Shown: one piece after another, positions 23,683 through 36,040 of the stretch | Numbering within the stretch: position 1 is the first letter of the stretch | Layout of the letters: each line of letters begins with the position of its first letter | Notes under the pieces: generated by a model | What the model was told of the DNA's origin: nothing | Databases searched by the model: none | Seen by the model: only the letters and a program-made list of their open reading frames with translations | Program-made: the position numbers and the translations under genes | DNA from: Porites lobata | Lineage: Eukaryota > Cnidaria > Anthozoa > Scleractinia > Poritidae | Assembly (NCBI GenBank): GCA_942486035.1 | Contig: CALNXK010000025.1 | Span: forward strand, 3,678,501-3,742,500 | Reading direction: 5' to 3' | DNA: 64,000 bases

Positions 23683-26600
23683 ATGGCGGATGCATGCAAG
23701 AAAAAAGATACTGATTGCCATGAGGACCATGAGGACTGCAAAACGGTTGACATTTTTGAGGCCTCACAATGCGGGTTAGTGAACAATATTATTATTATTA
23801 TTATTATCTTCTTGATTCTTTTTTCTTTCTGACAGAAATTTTGATCTTCTAGTGGGATTGGTGATATGTAAGCTAAATTCTGAATGTTCCTTGTAAGCTT
23901 GTAAGATCAGCGTTTAGACAAAATTTTTCGTATAAATCTTACAGTTTCCTGACTACCATTCTTAGTCTTATTCCTTTAGTATCGGTCCCTTCACTCTCAA
24001 ATGTCGGGAGTGCAGCTGGTCAGTTTGATCCGTTTGTTGATTGCTGTCTATATTCCATTTTTTAAAATTTATTTCCACATAAAAGACATATTCCTGTTAA
24101 AAATGTTATAAAATCATTTTCATTAATCTTAAATTTATTGATGTGAACATGAGCAAGGAGTAAGGGAAGGATCGTTGAAGTTTAATACTGGCTTGAATTA
24201 AAATAATGTAAGTTACCGGTATCTATATGAAACAGGTGTTCTTTAATTCTACCTTTTAGTCTCCCTTTCATGATCGTAGTCTCGGCCCCAGTTGTTCAGA
24301 AGGTAGATAACGTAATCCAGTGGTTTCAGTGGATGACGCAGTTGGTTTTCCTAAGGTCTCTCCATTGGATAGTGATTTTAAATGTATCTGTTAGATAGCA
24401 CTATCAATTTGAACAACTGGGACCTGGGGGTTTACAATATTTTTTGGTCTAAAAGAGGGTCAGGATTTGGAAAACCAGGTGGCACACCCCCACCAAGAAC
24501 TCCCAGGGGTACCCCCCCCCTGGTGGGGGCAGATAACACCCTCTGAGATCTGCATTGGGAGTACACCTGTACCCCTATGGTTTCCATATCAATATTGGTC
24601 AAGATATGAGATTATTATTTTACTAGTGCAGTATATTTATAAAGTTAACAATTTTTTAGAATTTTGTTTCATACCACTTACCTATGACTGCTTTTGTTTT
24701 TTGGGACTTCACAGGGATACCAAGATGTGCAGAGAGCTTGTTGGCCAGCATGGCGTAAAAATTCTAAACACGTTCGACAGCCATGGACATACCCCTTTAC
24801 ACTGGGCAGCCCTAGGGGGATACAGTGAATTGATTAAGTTTTTTTTGAATTGCGGAGTTGATGTAAACAGACAAAGTCGATCTGATTATGGACCATTCCC
24901 TATTCACTGGGCGTGCGTTAATGGACATATCTTGTGTGTGGATCTTCTTATTCAAAATGGTGCATCAATAGACTGTACAGACAACAAAGGTTGTACACCA
25001 CTTATTATTTCGGCTCAGTATGGCAAGGCAATGCTGGCTGGATACCTTATAGGAAAAGGTGCAAAGAGTTTTTTCACAGATCATGAGGGAGATAATGCTT
25101 TACATTGGGCATGTTTTAAAGGTGAGCACTTTTCAACATTTTTGGACATAGAATGAATTCTAGCCTGCGCCACAGACAAATCTTAACTCTGGTTGAGTTC
25201 GTGTGCACAACAGCACTGAAATCCTTGTTCTGGGCCCCATCTCAGTGTACCAGGATTTTAATACATGCCATCAGTGGCCTGTAAAAAAAAAAAACATTTT
25301 GGATTTGCGAACCAAGATGAAAGACAATTTTAAAAAAACTTCCTGCAATCTGTTGAGTCTGTAGGGGGCTCAGAACAAAGATGTCAGCACTGCATCGTAG
25401 ACATTACTGATCGGGGTTTGATTGGACATCTGCAACACAGGCTAAATGAATTCTTGAGACAAAAAATGTGGTGTTCACATTTGAGTCTGTAGGAGACCTT
25501 GGAAGCAACCATTCATAGGCAAAATCTCTCAGAAATAAACATTAATCTTTCAGTATTTTGTGAAACTCATTAACAGTAGATAAGTATGGGGAAGGTGCTT
25601 GTAAAACTGTTGAAATCGTGTACTGCAGACTAGCACATTGGGCAACCATTTAAATCCTGAAAATTGAAAGTAAATTGTTCATAAATAAGCATTATTGGCA
25701 TCTTTCATCATCCAGGGTGCATTTCCACTTAACACTGATTGTAAGGGTACACAATAATTTTCAGTGGTGAATCAGGGTGTCCTCACCATCCCTCCCTCCC
25801 CCCCGCAACCTTACCCCCTATCTAAATAGGCCCTTAGTAGTGTTTTGTGGTACATGCACCTGGCTTTACTGCAAAAGGAACAGATTCTACATCATATAGC
25901 TGGTAGATGAAAATTTGTGCTAAATTTCAGCTCTTAATTGTATGTATTCTATTCAATCAGTAGCTTGTTCAAATTTCCACGCAGTTTAGGGTTAAAGGGA
26001 AATGTGTGAAAGGCGAGAAAGGTGGGAATTATTACCAAGGAAAGATACTTCTCAACCATATAAAAGTTTGGACCCCCTTATCACAAATTCCCAGATCTGC
26101 AACTGATTACGTGTTAACTGAAGTCAAGGGCAAGTTTGTAGCCCTAGCACTGTAAAAGTACATATCTGTATATCTTATTAGGATGAAACCTCTCTTGACA
26201 GGCCATAGTGAAGTTGTGCAGTTATTGCTGTATTCTGGGTTTGATCCGAAGCAGAAAGATAGGTTTGGGCAGGTTTGTTGTAAAACTGTACTGTGTAATA
26301 ATTTTGCTTTATGTTAATTGAGTAGTGTGCTCAAGATTTCATTGTAGCAGATATTCTCAAAGTGATTTACTGCATACATTACTATATATTACTAGATTCA
26401 TTTAACTATTTTTTGCTGATTGTCATAAATCCTCATATCATACACAGCCTTATTCAATAAGTTCAAATATGCCGGTACATTTTTCTTCTAGGTGAAAATA
26501 CAGGAAATATTGCCCACTCTCCTGGCTTTCCTATTCTCCTACTCTAAATTACATGACAATGTCATAGCTTGAGCTTTCTCACCTCATATTAAGTGTGCAC

Positions 26601-29600
26601 ATTATCACTTAATATTGAAATATGTCACAAAACAGCAGAAATTGTTTATGGTCCCAGCTTTGTAATAACTTATTACATGAAATTTTTGTGACATATTAAT
26701 TTCGTGATCTTTAGTAAGACGCTATTTATTGAACTTATCTTTGAAGCAAATAGAACAACTTCATTTACAATAACGTCAAAATTTGTAACAAGAGCTGCAG
26801 CGACGGGTCTATATAAAAACAGTAACAACAAAGTTCTAACAATTTCCACAAGAATTTTAAGCTTGTTCGTTAGTTTTAGTCAATTGACCATGATCTCCAT
26901 GGCCGTTTGTGTAAATTTGTCCCTTCATCATTATTAGCTATTATTGATATATTGCTATTCACTTAATTTTCGCATCATGTTTTGTATTCATGACACTTAT
27001 TGTTCACGTCACTTTAATTTCGTGATTTTAAAATAATCGTGAAATTCGTGGAATTAAAGTGTCGCGAAAATTTCATGTTTTAAGGTACAGTTGAACCTCA
27101 ATGTGCAACCATCTCACTTAAGTAACCATGTCTCATAAGTAACCTATCAAAAACACTAAAACTTTCCCAGTTAAATCCCTATAATAAATTAAAACCTCTT
27201 GTAAACAATCACCTCTTATAAGCGACTGTGACCGATGGCCCGACGTTTTTGTTTTCCATTGTTTTTAACCTCTTGCGAGCAACTACTTGATGCGTTATAT
27301 GGCCTCTGTTCACTGTATGTACTTCACTTCTCAGATTATAACAACAGATTGAGAGATTTGTAGTGTATTAAAATAGATATTTAGGTTGTTTATGTTTGTA
27401 TTTGTATTTGTATTTTATTTTTTACTCCATCCTATAATACATTAGCTGTACAATAATACAATAGTTGTACAATATTAATAATACATTAGTTGTACAATAT
27501 CAATTGGTAGTATACTGGAAGTATACGTATTAGACATCCCACAATGCCATGCATGCTTGGTTGCAAGTGTTAAGTGCAGACCAGAGAAGCGTGTTTGATG
27601 TATGTTTGGTTTTTGTTGAAATCTTGTAGCATTGTAGTGATAAAGCATTGAATGAAATTTAACAAGATTGACAGTGATCTGTCACTTTTATGGCTAAAGG
27701 CAAACGTGAGTTTGTACCACGTGACCAAGTTTTCCCTTTACTTTTCTTTGACTGTTAGTTACTTCTGTAAAAAAGATAAAAGTTTCATGCCAGTTTTGTT
27801 CATAAGAGTTGTTTTGGAGTATTTTTATCTGCTTTATGTGCTATTTTTAAAAATTCTCAACTTGAATCTGACTTTTGCCATTAGCCGTAAGCGTGACTCT
27901 AAATCTCTCTGATGACAACATGGAACTATACTTGTACCCATAACTTAGAAATTGCATGCAATAAATTATTTTCCAAAAAAGAGATGTTTCAGGGCCTCCC
28001 TCTTAATTCTTGCAAGTGACCACCTCTTCAGGAGAAGCCACCAGTAAATCTTCAAATTTAGGGTGGTCGCTTATGGATGGTTTGACTGCATTATTGATGT
28101 CCATATTTTGTATTTGTTATATTTTTGGTACAGACACCTCTTCATCTGGCATGTCTTAGTGGGGACCTAACCACGGTTGAACATATAGTTGATATGGTAG
28201 GCACTGAATACTTACTTCAGCTTCATGGTCCTCAAATAAAACCTGTACGTGTCATTCTGAGGCATCCTTTTTTTTAATACTCTTGGCAATTAAAAATCTT
28301 TTGAAACGGTTGCGTGGGGTGCTTGCTAGTTTACACAAACCACCTAGGGGGAAATCTTGTGCACAAATTACAAAAATCTATAGAATTTGATTTGGTGGGA
28401 GAACTATATATATATAAGTATATCCAAATCAGCTAAACAGACTGACAAGAGTAGAAGAGTTTCATTGCATCAAATCACAACCCATATTATTTCTGAAGCT
28501 TCCCAAATGTAATGGCATGAACCATTTGATTTTCCAATTGAAATTTCCTGTTTTTCCAGGTAAATGGTAAGTATCCGTGTTATCTTTATGGAGAAGTGAG
28601 ATTTTTTGTGTCAATTCAGGGTTTGACAAAAGTCCCATTCAGTCAGCTGGGACAAGTAGAATTCTCTGCCTGGCAAGTTACTTTCTCTACTCAATTTTGT
28701 GATGGGAAAGGGCCTGGGTAGTTGTCTTCACATACTAAAGTAAGCTTAGACAAGCAGTCAGCTGCCTTTGGTAAGCAATTCACACTCTTGGGATGTTCAT
28801 ACTGGGTTCTGCCATCATTAGAGTGTTTTAGATCCGAGTTTACCGCGAACCTCTAACCGCTGGAGGTCACGTGACAAGTCTTTCGAGTCACCTTTGAGGT
28901 TTATGACATGCGTTTTCAATGTCGGGAGATAGGTTTTCACGTATGTCATTTACCTGAAAGCTTTTAGCGCATAATTCTTGTTTTATCCCATGTAATGATA
29001 CAAAAATCTTGTGGAGCAAGTCTTTATCCATTAACAGAGGCACAAATTTAGGCGAAATGCTAAATTTGATAAATCCTATTGGATCTTGAAAACAAGTGCC
29101 ATTCATGGCTCCTGATTCAAAATGGCGGCTGTGAAATTGCAAGAAGAACTAATGTAAGAATTTACAGCTCTTTGCTGCTAGTTAACCCAGTGTTACCGTA
29201 AATTTCTTTTATTTTCACTGATTGATTATTCTTCTATTTCTAAATGGAAAGATAAACCAGAATCCACTTCTTTAATCCACCGCCAATCTAAATCAAATTA
29301 TGTTTGAACGTCGAACCGCAAACGGGTAACCGCAAACCGCGGTTAGAGGTTCACGGTAAACTCGGATCTAAAACTCTCTATTGTCTCATGCTACTTGTAA
29401 TTTTTAAGTAATGGATATCAAAGTTACACATTCTTTTCCATCATTCATCTTTCCAAATATATATACTTTTTCCATTACTTCTCATATTCACTTATGTGCT
29501 CTCTGTGTACATTTTTTTCTAGGATGTAGCATTAGATGCGGTTGACAGTAATAGCAAAACTCCTTTGCGACTGGCGATGGGGAGAGAATACCAAGAAATT

Positions 29601-32600
29601 GTATATTTTCTACAAGGAAAACTCAACCGTTTTGTATCCTGTAAATTGAGGTGTGCTTCTTTTGTTGTTAGTATTGTTAGTTATGGACTGGAGACATAAC
29701 TGCTGGAGCAGAATCATACAAGCATGCACTAATTTAAATTATTATATGGCTACAATAGTTTGCATGCTCTGATCGGCTGTTTTCTTGTAACGACCAGCCA
29801 GGTGTCCAAGATGTATAAAATCTGTGTTTAACTTGATAGTGGATATCTTTATGGACATCCATGTTATGGTCAATTGACAGCTGTCAAAAAGGTCATCTGC
29901 TGACCAGTGTCATCTGACTGTATGGCAGGCTTAAGTGTACAACTCACTGAGGTGACATGTTTGTTCAAGTTATCCCCTGGCCAGTTGTTGGTTTTAATTG
30001 ATCACAGGCTCAGGTCCATAATAAAAAGGCCATATAATAATATTATTATTAATAACTTATTAACCTCATCTGTTCAGCCATTACAGGGAAATCTCAGACC
30101 TCAGCCTTGATGTACTGACCTATCACTATCGTTATCGCACGGTCAATACATCAAGGCCTCGGTCTGATATTTCCTTGTAATGACCTCACTCTATTATGTG
30201 GTAAAAGATGTCAGTTAGGTCAAGCATAAGGGACATCTTATCAAAACTGTCTCGACATTCCAAGTGTTTCCTGATACAGCTTATCCTTTTTTTGATGGAA
30301 CGGTGATGAGAGCACTAAGTGCCCTCCAATGTGGGCTAGGCTCAAATCCTGTGGGCGGGACCACAATGTGCAGGAGATTTTGTTGTTAACTCTCATCCTT
30401 GCTCCAACAAATTCTCTCTAGGTACTCTAGGCTGCAATTTTTCCTAAAAATTGTTTTTCAATGCCCGAATAGCCTGTGTACAGCCACCCCCTCCCCTACA
30501 AAAAATCCCTCTTCCCAATTGCTTTTGAGGGGAGGTGGCAGCTGTACGCAGGCTAGGCCTGTAGAACTGTCATGAGACTTTTATGTGAAGTGCACAACCT
30601 TAACATGCCCATAGGGCACGTGATGAAAAAGCAAAAGAAAATTTTTGTCTCTTCCCAGTCTCACACTCTGTTTTCACCCTAACTCTAGGACTTTCGTATG
30701 CCCGCTCTTGACTTACGCAAAAAACAGGTTATCCTCTTCTCAAAAACCAACATAATTTCAACATTCCACTTTGATCAGAGAGATGGATACTGGTAGACAA
30801 AAAAACCACTAACTTGATGTGCAACAACTAAATTATTGTTTATTAGTTATTTTATTTAATGTTAGTTTTTTGAATATATTTATCTATCTATTCTTTGCTC
30901 ACAATATCCAGGGACATTGTATTTGGCCCGCCTGGGAGATCGAAGGCAGCAATCTTATTCTACTTTTGTAACCTGTTTCTCTGGGGTTATCCTGTTTATT
31001 TCTACTGGGTGAGTATTTTTAATTTTTTTATATTTTTACAACCATGGAGAAGAATTTTCACTGTACCTAAATCTAATAAATACGAGTATATTACCGTAAT
31101 CAGTGATATCATCACAATTATAAAGATGAGGTTTATTTGTAAGAAGTCACTTTTACAAAAGTGAATTGAAAAACAGTTAAGAATACTAAGAAAAGTTACC
31201 AGGCTGGAGTATGCATCTGGGCGTTAAAAATTTATATACAGCGTCATCACTATTTTCATTACACGTATTAGGAATGCGAGAGAGAATGAATGCAATGAGA
31301 ATGTGATGTAGTTTTAGTGACAACATGAAACTACACATATCGTAACATAGAAATTGCATGCAATGAATTCTCTTCCAAAATATAGTTGCCCGGTCCTCTT
31401 TTAGTAAGGGACCTTCTATATCACTAAATCTTCACATTTCAGATAGTGGAGAGTAGCGCGAAATCGTGAGTAAAGGAAAAATGCGGACGAACTAAAGGAT
31501 AAAACCGTTTTCCAAAACGAGCGTCGACGAACTAAGGCCCCACCCCGTGAATTTTTTTTTTTTTTTAACTCCCCAAAGTTTTTCCTGGGTTTCGTCATTC
31601 AGTAGGAATTGGTCGGATTTTAACTTGGAAACAATGAAAACTCTGACCGATTTTTAAAACGGTGGAAACCGGGTGGTCGACTATAGAACGCCGGGAACAG
31701 GCGACATTTTGGGTAGTGGTCGATTAATGTATTTAGATTTTTCGTAAAAAAATATACCATTTGTTTTAATATTCACAGGTTTTGCCAGAGACGTGGAGTT
31801 ACACACCTTCCGCTCATTATCTGTTTATCACTTTCAATGTTTTTATGTGGATGTCACTGTATTATGCCAACTCGAGAAATCCGGGCTTTATCCCGTGTAA
31901 CAGTCCAGATTACGATATGGCGTTAAAGCAAGTACGTATGCCATTTCTAACCATAATTGGTTTGGAGTGTTTGGAGCACGTTTTTCTGAAGAGTTAGTTA
32001 ATACCACATGAAGTGTAGATTTTGTATCTGTTAATGTGCGTGACATAAGCTAGTCTCTAGTCCCCCACACAGCCGTTTTTGTCTCGTCACGCAACGCTCC
32101 TCCCCAAGAAGTGTGTGACGAGACAAAAACGGCTGCGTGGGTGACTAGCTAGTCTCGTACAGTAACCTTTTTTCGTCTTGTACAGCGCCTTGTTTTGTGT
32201 CGTCGCGTATCGCAGTCTGAGCGTTGCGTGACGACCCAAAAAAACAGTACCTTGGGTGTGAAAGGTTTTTTTCTTTCCGTCTCGAGAGCTTTAGCAAACC
32301 GTTAGCATGGTTTATTTCATCCTAGGTATTTTGAGAACGGACCTCTGGAAACAGGGTAAAAAATATCAGCTGCGTTCGAGAATAAACTTAAGCCCATAAA
32401 ATGGCATTTTCCCTTTTTTGGGGGGGGGAATCGCTTTTATGTGTCGTTTATTAAGATTTTTTGTGTTCAACTTCATCTGTAAGAACGAGCTTGTTTTGCG
32501 TTCCGTTTCTTCTATTGACAAGTGTAATTCTTGTACCCAGGTTCCGTTCTTTGAAGAGTGGCAGGTGAAGACTGGACAAAACCCTCTGGAAAATCTCTGT

Positions 32601-34945
32601 CACACGTGTAGACTGGTGCGACCCCTGCGCGCAAAGCATTGTAGGATATGTAACCGATGTGTGAAGCATTTTGACCATCACTGTCCCTACATAAATAACT
32701 GCGTTGGTCTCTATAACAGGTATACAGTGTGTGTTTTCTCGGTTGGGTGAAGGGGGTGGGGGAGGATGTGAGAAGCTTTACCTAAATGAAAAACCGTGCG
32801 GTTTGCAGAAGAGGAAAATATTACATGTACCGTATTTATTCGAATAGGCGCCCAACCTCGAATAAGCGCCCATCCTAAAGGCAGAAAAAGTTAATAAGCG
32901 CGCCACCCCCACCCCACCCTACCTCCCTCCCACTCGAACTCAAACTCAAATAAGCGCCCACCCCCTTCCCCCTACCACCCAAAAAAAGGAATAAGTACTA
33001 ATAAGAAACTTCCCCGAAGACGGAGTTTTCTTCAGAGTGTTTTGCAGAAACCTTGCTTTCTTACATCTTCGCGTTTTGTTATTGCCATTTACTGTTTTGT
33101 TGCAAAATATACATACTATACTTGTTGAAAAGGGTGAAAATTTTATAAGCGCCCACTCTCAAGGTCCAAAAATTTAGTAAGCGCCCAGGGCGGTTAATCG
33201 AATAAATACGGTTTTTTTTTTTTCTTTTTTTCAATATGAACAGTTAAAAGAAGGCAAAAAAGCTCAGTCTTGCCTGTATCCAGAACTCGTGTGCAGAAAA
33301 AAACGGTATATTTTGAGGGGAGTGGAGGTGATGGGCGAACAGGCGGGCACTAAGCGCGATTTTTGCATAGAACGCGCCCTTCCTGTCTCATAGCTCCTCG
33401 AACTCCACGCTTTACGTTCACCAATGAAACGCTTTAAAAGAACGCCTGTTCTGCGGGCCAGTCGAGCGTTTGTGATAAAAACCACGTCCAAATCCAGCTG
33501 TTTCAGCAAAGAGACTCAATTCAAGTGAGAGTAATGGGACAAAAAGGAAATCTTAGAGCTTTGGCCGGGATGTGTGAATTTCACAAAAGTTATTTTTAGA
33601 TGTTGGAATTAAACGGAAGTCTAATTCCTGGGACTTCTGCACATTTATAGTCGATTGTTTGAAACGTTGTCAAGTCCACGCGCGATTGCCTTAAAGCAAA
33701 CATGCAGAATATTATAATGGCGACTGTTGAATTCTCTCTTGACAACATTGAATGAAGGTTTGCGGGCCTCTTCGGAAAATAACTTCCGATTAATTTCAAG
33801 CGTTTAATTGGTCTAAAAATAACTTTGGTGAAATTCACATATACCAAGGGCTAGACTGGGAGTTACCCTCTCTGTCTCATGAAAATAGCAACGGAAAAAA
33901 AGAAACATGAGAGTTTTGCGGCTGAAAGCCGCTTCTTTTCTTTCCTCTTTTCATGATATGTTCATTATAGTTGATCCTAATCCATTTGAGCTCATTAATT
34001 TAATGCTCAAGATGTTGTGAAGATATAAGTCAGTATGAATGTAACAAGATGAAAGTGTACTACAGATGATATTTGTTGACCTTGCAGTGACGTTAACAAT
34101 AAAACCAGCGTAATGTGTGTTCTTTTCAGAGGGCCGTTCTTGATATTTGTAGCGTGCGTGGCAGCTTGTAGTATAATGACGATCTACTTTGCCATCATAT
34201 TGCTTCGTTTGGGTGGATTCAGCTGGATATATAGTATTGGATTGCTTCAATTTATTGTGGTGTCCGCACTCATGTCAGCTCTGTTTATCTTTATTGTGAG
34301 TAAAACCCTTTTGTTGTTGATACATAAATAGCTCCATTTAGTCACTCTTGGTTTCCTGTTAGCCACGCCTATAAGATGTCCCCGTTCCCCGCCGTCCTAA
34401 GTTTTGCAAACGCTGGTCGCTCTGATAAAGGTCTGTGTATGTTTTAAACAGCAGATAACAGGATGTGCCGTTGACTCTTCCATCAGAAACCTGTCTAAGC
34501 CAGAGTGTCGTAACAATTAAAATTATGCAAATTTTCGTTGAATGGTAAAAATAAATGGAAGATAAATGGTTCAGTGAAAGAATAAAGACGTAAGACATTT
34601 GTTTTCGCAGAAGAAAGAAATACTTGCGTCATTTTCCAAAAAAAAAAGAAGAAGAAGAAGAATTGTGTCGCTCGAGCAATGTCAAACAAAATTTCATTTT
34701 ATGGATAAGGTGTTATTTCCTGTTTTCTCACTGCCCAACAATGATTTTCTTTTTGACAGGTAAATCAAATTTCTATCAACCTTACTACAAACGAAAGAAT
34801 CAACAAGAAGCGATATGTGTACCTCAGAGGACCATCCGGAATATTTCTTAATCCTTTTGACAGGGGCTGTCTTAAGAACTGGCTAGAGTATTTTCATTGG
34901 GTTGAACCTTATGACAAGAAACCCAACCTTATGTACAATGTCTGA
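23683..34945 (+). CDS. ZDHHC17: ankyrin-repeat DHHC palmitoyltransferase (ZDHHC13/17 type)
   Basis: Ten exons join in frame to 513 residues: 23683-23774, 24715-25121, 26202-26272, 28134-28196, 29523-29650, 30912-31008, 31779-31931, 32541-32719, 34130-34295 and 34760-34945. All introns have GT/AG ends and phases agree. Residues ~50-245 hold about six ankyrin repeats (TPLHWAALGG, FPIHWACVNG, NALHWACFKG, TPLHLACLSG). Two membrane segments follow (exons 6-7), then the cysteine-rich domain with CHTC, HCRIC and DHHC at 382-385, two more membrane segments in exon 9, and the TTNER motif in exon 10. The enzyme S-acylates substrate proteins on Golgi-type membranes; ankyrin repeats bind substrates. The intact DHHC argues for an active enzyme, unlike ZDHHC13 with DQHC. 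It is shorter than human ZDHHC17 (~630). Exon 5 uses a GTGTGC donor, chosen because it alone keeps phase. Confidence 0.88.
23787..23807. repeat. (ATT)n microsatellite
   Basis: About seven ATT units directly after the first donor site, in intron 1 of the palmitoyltransferase gene. Confidence 0.85.
24283..24425. mobile_element. 143-bp MITE in intron 1 of the palmitoyltransferase gene
   Basis: GGCCCCAGTTGTTCAGAAGG at the left and the complement of GGTCCCAGTTGTTCAAATTG at the right form ~20-bp inverted ends. Internal GTGGATGACGC and TTGGATAGTG motifs are typical of such short elements. No frame. Confidence 0.7.
27086..28090. mobile_element. ~1-kb TIR element in intron 3 of the palmitoyltransferase gene
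   Basis: The left end TACAGTTGAACCTCAATG, with TAAGCGAC motifs inside, mirrors the right end GGTCGCTTATGG...TTTGACTG. The right end lies 46 bp before coding exon 4. The same left terminus occurs in reverse at 40190-40322. The segment 27895-28088 is also present at 31305-31437. No transposase seen. Confidence 0.65.
28819..29380. mobile_element. 560-bp TIR element with TA target site, intron 4
   Basis: GAGTGTTTTAGATCCGAG starts the element after a TA at 28819 and the complement of GAGAGTTTTAGATCCGAG ends it before a TA at 29380; the inverted ends extend ~45 bp through CCTCTAACCG. The short frame inside has no recognisable domain. TA duplication suggests the Tc1/mariner class. Confidence 0.75.
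30077..30185. repeat. imperfect hairpin repeat, ~109 bp
   Basis: GCCATTACAGGGAAATCTCA on the left is mirrored by TGATATTTCCTTGTAATGACC on the right; the arms also share CCTTGATGTA / TACATCAAGG. Lies in intron 5 of the palmitoyltransferase gene. Confidence 0.7.
30470..30555. mobile_element. 86-bp hairpin element, TAGCCTGTG termini
   Basis: TAGCCTGTGTACAGCCACC is matched by GGTGGCAGCTGTACGCAGGCTA at the other end. Termini resemble the hairpin at 40483-40581. No clear 9-bp flanking duplication, so it is probably older. Confidence 0.7.
31305..31437. repeat. diverged copy of the end of the 27.1-28.1 kb element
   Basis: GTGACAACATGAAACTACAC and TAGAAATTGCATGCAATGAA match 27900-28060 of the intron-3 element in the same orientation, with CTAAATCTTCACATTTC also shared. 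Located in intron 6. Confidence 0.65.
32058..32147. mobile_element. 90-bp hairpin element with 9-bp target duplication
   Basis: The termini TAGTCCCCCACACAGCCG and the complementary right end ...GTGGGTGACTA enclose arms of ~40 bp. GCTAGTCTC occurs at 32049-32057 and again at 32148-32156. The arm core AGCCGTTTTTGTCTCGTCAC is closely related to that of the 13699-13793 hairpin, so both belong to one family. Lies in intron 7. Confidence 0.88.
32175..32262. repeat. degenerate hairpin related to the 32058 element
   Basis: GTGTCGTCGCGTATCGC faces GAGCGTTGCGTGACGAC, with flanking GCGCCTTG/CAGTACCTTGG-type ends. It shares GAGCGTTGCGTGACGA with the two TAGTC hairpins but its arms are mismatched. Confidence 0.55.
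32828..33212. mobile_element. ~383-bp MITE, CCGTATTTATTCG termini
   Basis: ACCGTATTTATTCGAATAGG at the left is mirrored by CGAATAAATACGGT at the right. The motif AATAAGCGCCCA recurs many times inside in both halves. Non-coding, in intron 8. Confidence 0.8.
33531..33880. mobile_element. 350-bp element with ~110-bp inverted ends
   Basis: The left arm (ATGGGACAAAAAGG ... AAAAGTTATTTTTAGA) and the complement of the right arm (ATGAGACAGAGAGGG ... CAAAGTTATTTTTAGA) match over ~110 bp with indels. The same terminal sequence is found once more at 7796-7880. Non-coding, in intron 8. Confidence 0.75.
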
Positions 34946-35744
34946 AGTATCATATTAGGATCAACTGGAATGTGGCTTTGCATGATAACTTAATTGCTCC
35001 GTGCCTAGTGTACTCTCGTAATGCGAGGGAGTCTCGCAAGGGACGCGCGAGAAATCCCATCATGAGTTGCCAGTGAGAACGAAAACGGAAAGACTGGAAA
35101 CGACTCAGCCGCTGCAAGAACTGAAATGTTTCTCAATTGAAATTGTCCGCAAGGATGCTAGCTTTTAAGTCTCTTTTTACTTCTCTCTTTTCGTATCACC
35201 TTAGCGCTGGGCCTTTAAACTAATTTATTGCTTCAAGCGTCAGTGCTTAATCGCCATCTCTTTTATGTGAAGAAGGATTTCATCATATTCACCCACTATT
35301 CAGTGTTGCGTCTACTGTACACACTCCTCACGCGGATGGAAGAATTCAGTTGAGAGCTCTTTTTTAAGGAAACATTAAAAATGAATTTTCAGTTTTGGAA
35401 TTAGGCCTTCCAGTCATGGTCAAGTGGAAATTGTAATTGTTTAACGCCTCAATCTAATCACCTGTGTCTCCTGATATGGATTGCGGGAGATTTGCGTCAA
35501 ATTCCTGCGCGCCTTAATTGTTTGGTTATAAAAATGACCATGATCAAGAAGACAAGATTATTTTACCATGGGAATTAGTGTTATGAAAGGAGGTTAAATC
35601 TCCTTTTGATAGGCGTTTCTGAGTAAGTTAACATTCAGTCTTTCAAGGCCACTTGTGCAGTTCATATTTACAAAAATGAAGAGTAAACGTGACCAAGACA
35701 CAGTTAATTTCAGTATAGAAAACAATTTGCTATAGAGTAAAAAG
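34946..35744. other. 3' UTR and intergenic
   Basis: Downstream of the palmitoyltransferase stop. No further gene seen; I could not fix the polyadenylation site. Confidence 0.4.
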
Positions 35745-35978
35745 TCGGTCACTATGCTGTCCACTTCATCTGCCTTTGCTGGGTACAATACTGTATTTTT
35801 TAGGTACGTTTTAGAAAATAGGCATGTATTTAAATTGATACAATAATATATAAAACTTTAATCGGTTACTATGCTGTCCACTTCATCTGCCTTTGCTGGG
35901 CACAATACTGTATTTTTTAGGTACGTTTTAGAAAATGGGCATGTATTTAAATTGATACAATAATATATAAAACTCTAA
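35745..35978. repeat. 117-bp tandem duplication
   Basis: Two adjacent units of 117 bp beginning TCGGT(C/T)ACTATGCTGTCC (35745 and 35862) differ at only a handful of bases. Non-coding. Confidence 0.92.
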
Positions 35979-36040
35979 CAATCAATATATTAAATGACAA
36001 ACCTACTTGAAAATCAGTTTCTTTTTTGTTACCAACCCTC

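Noticed and set aside
28888..29142. 84-codon minus-strand frame
   Set aside because: Lies wholly within the TA-flanked element 28819-29380 and has no transposase motif.
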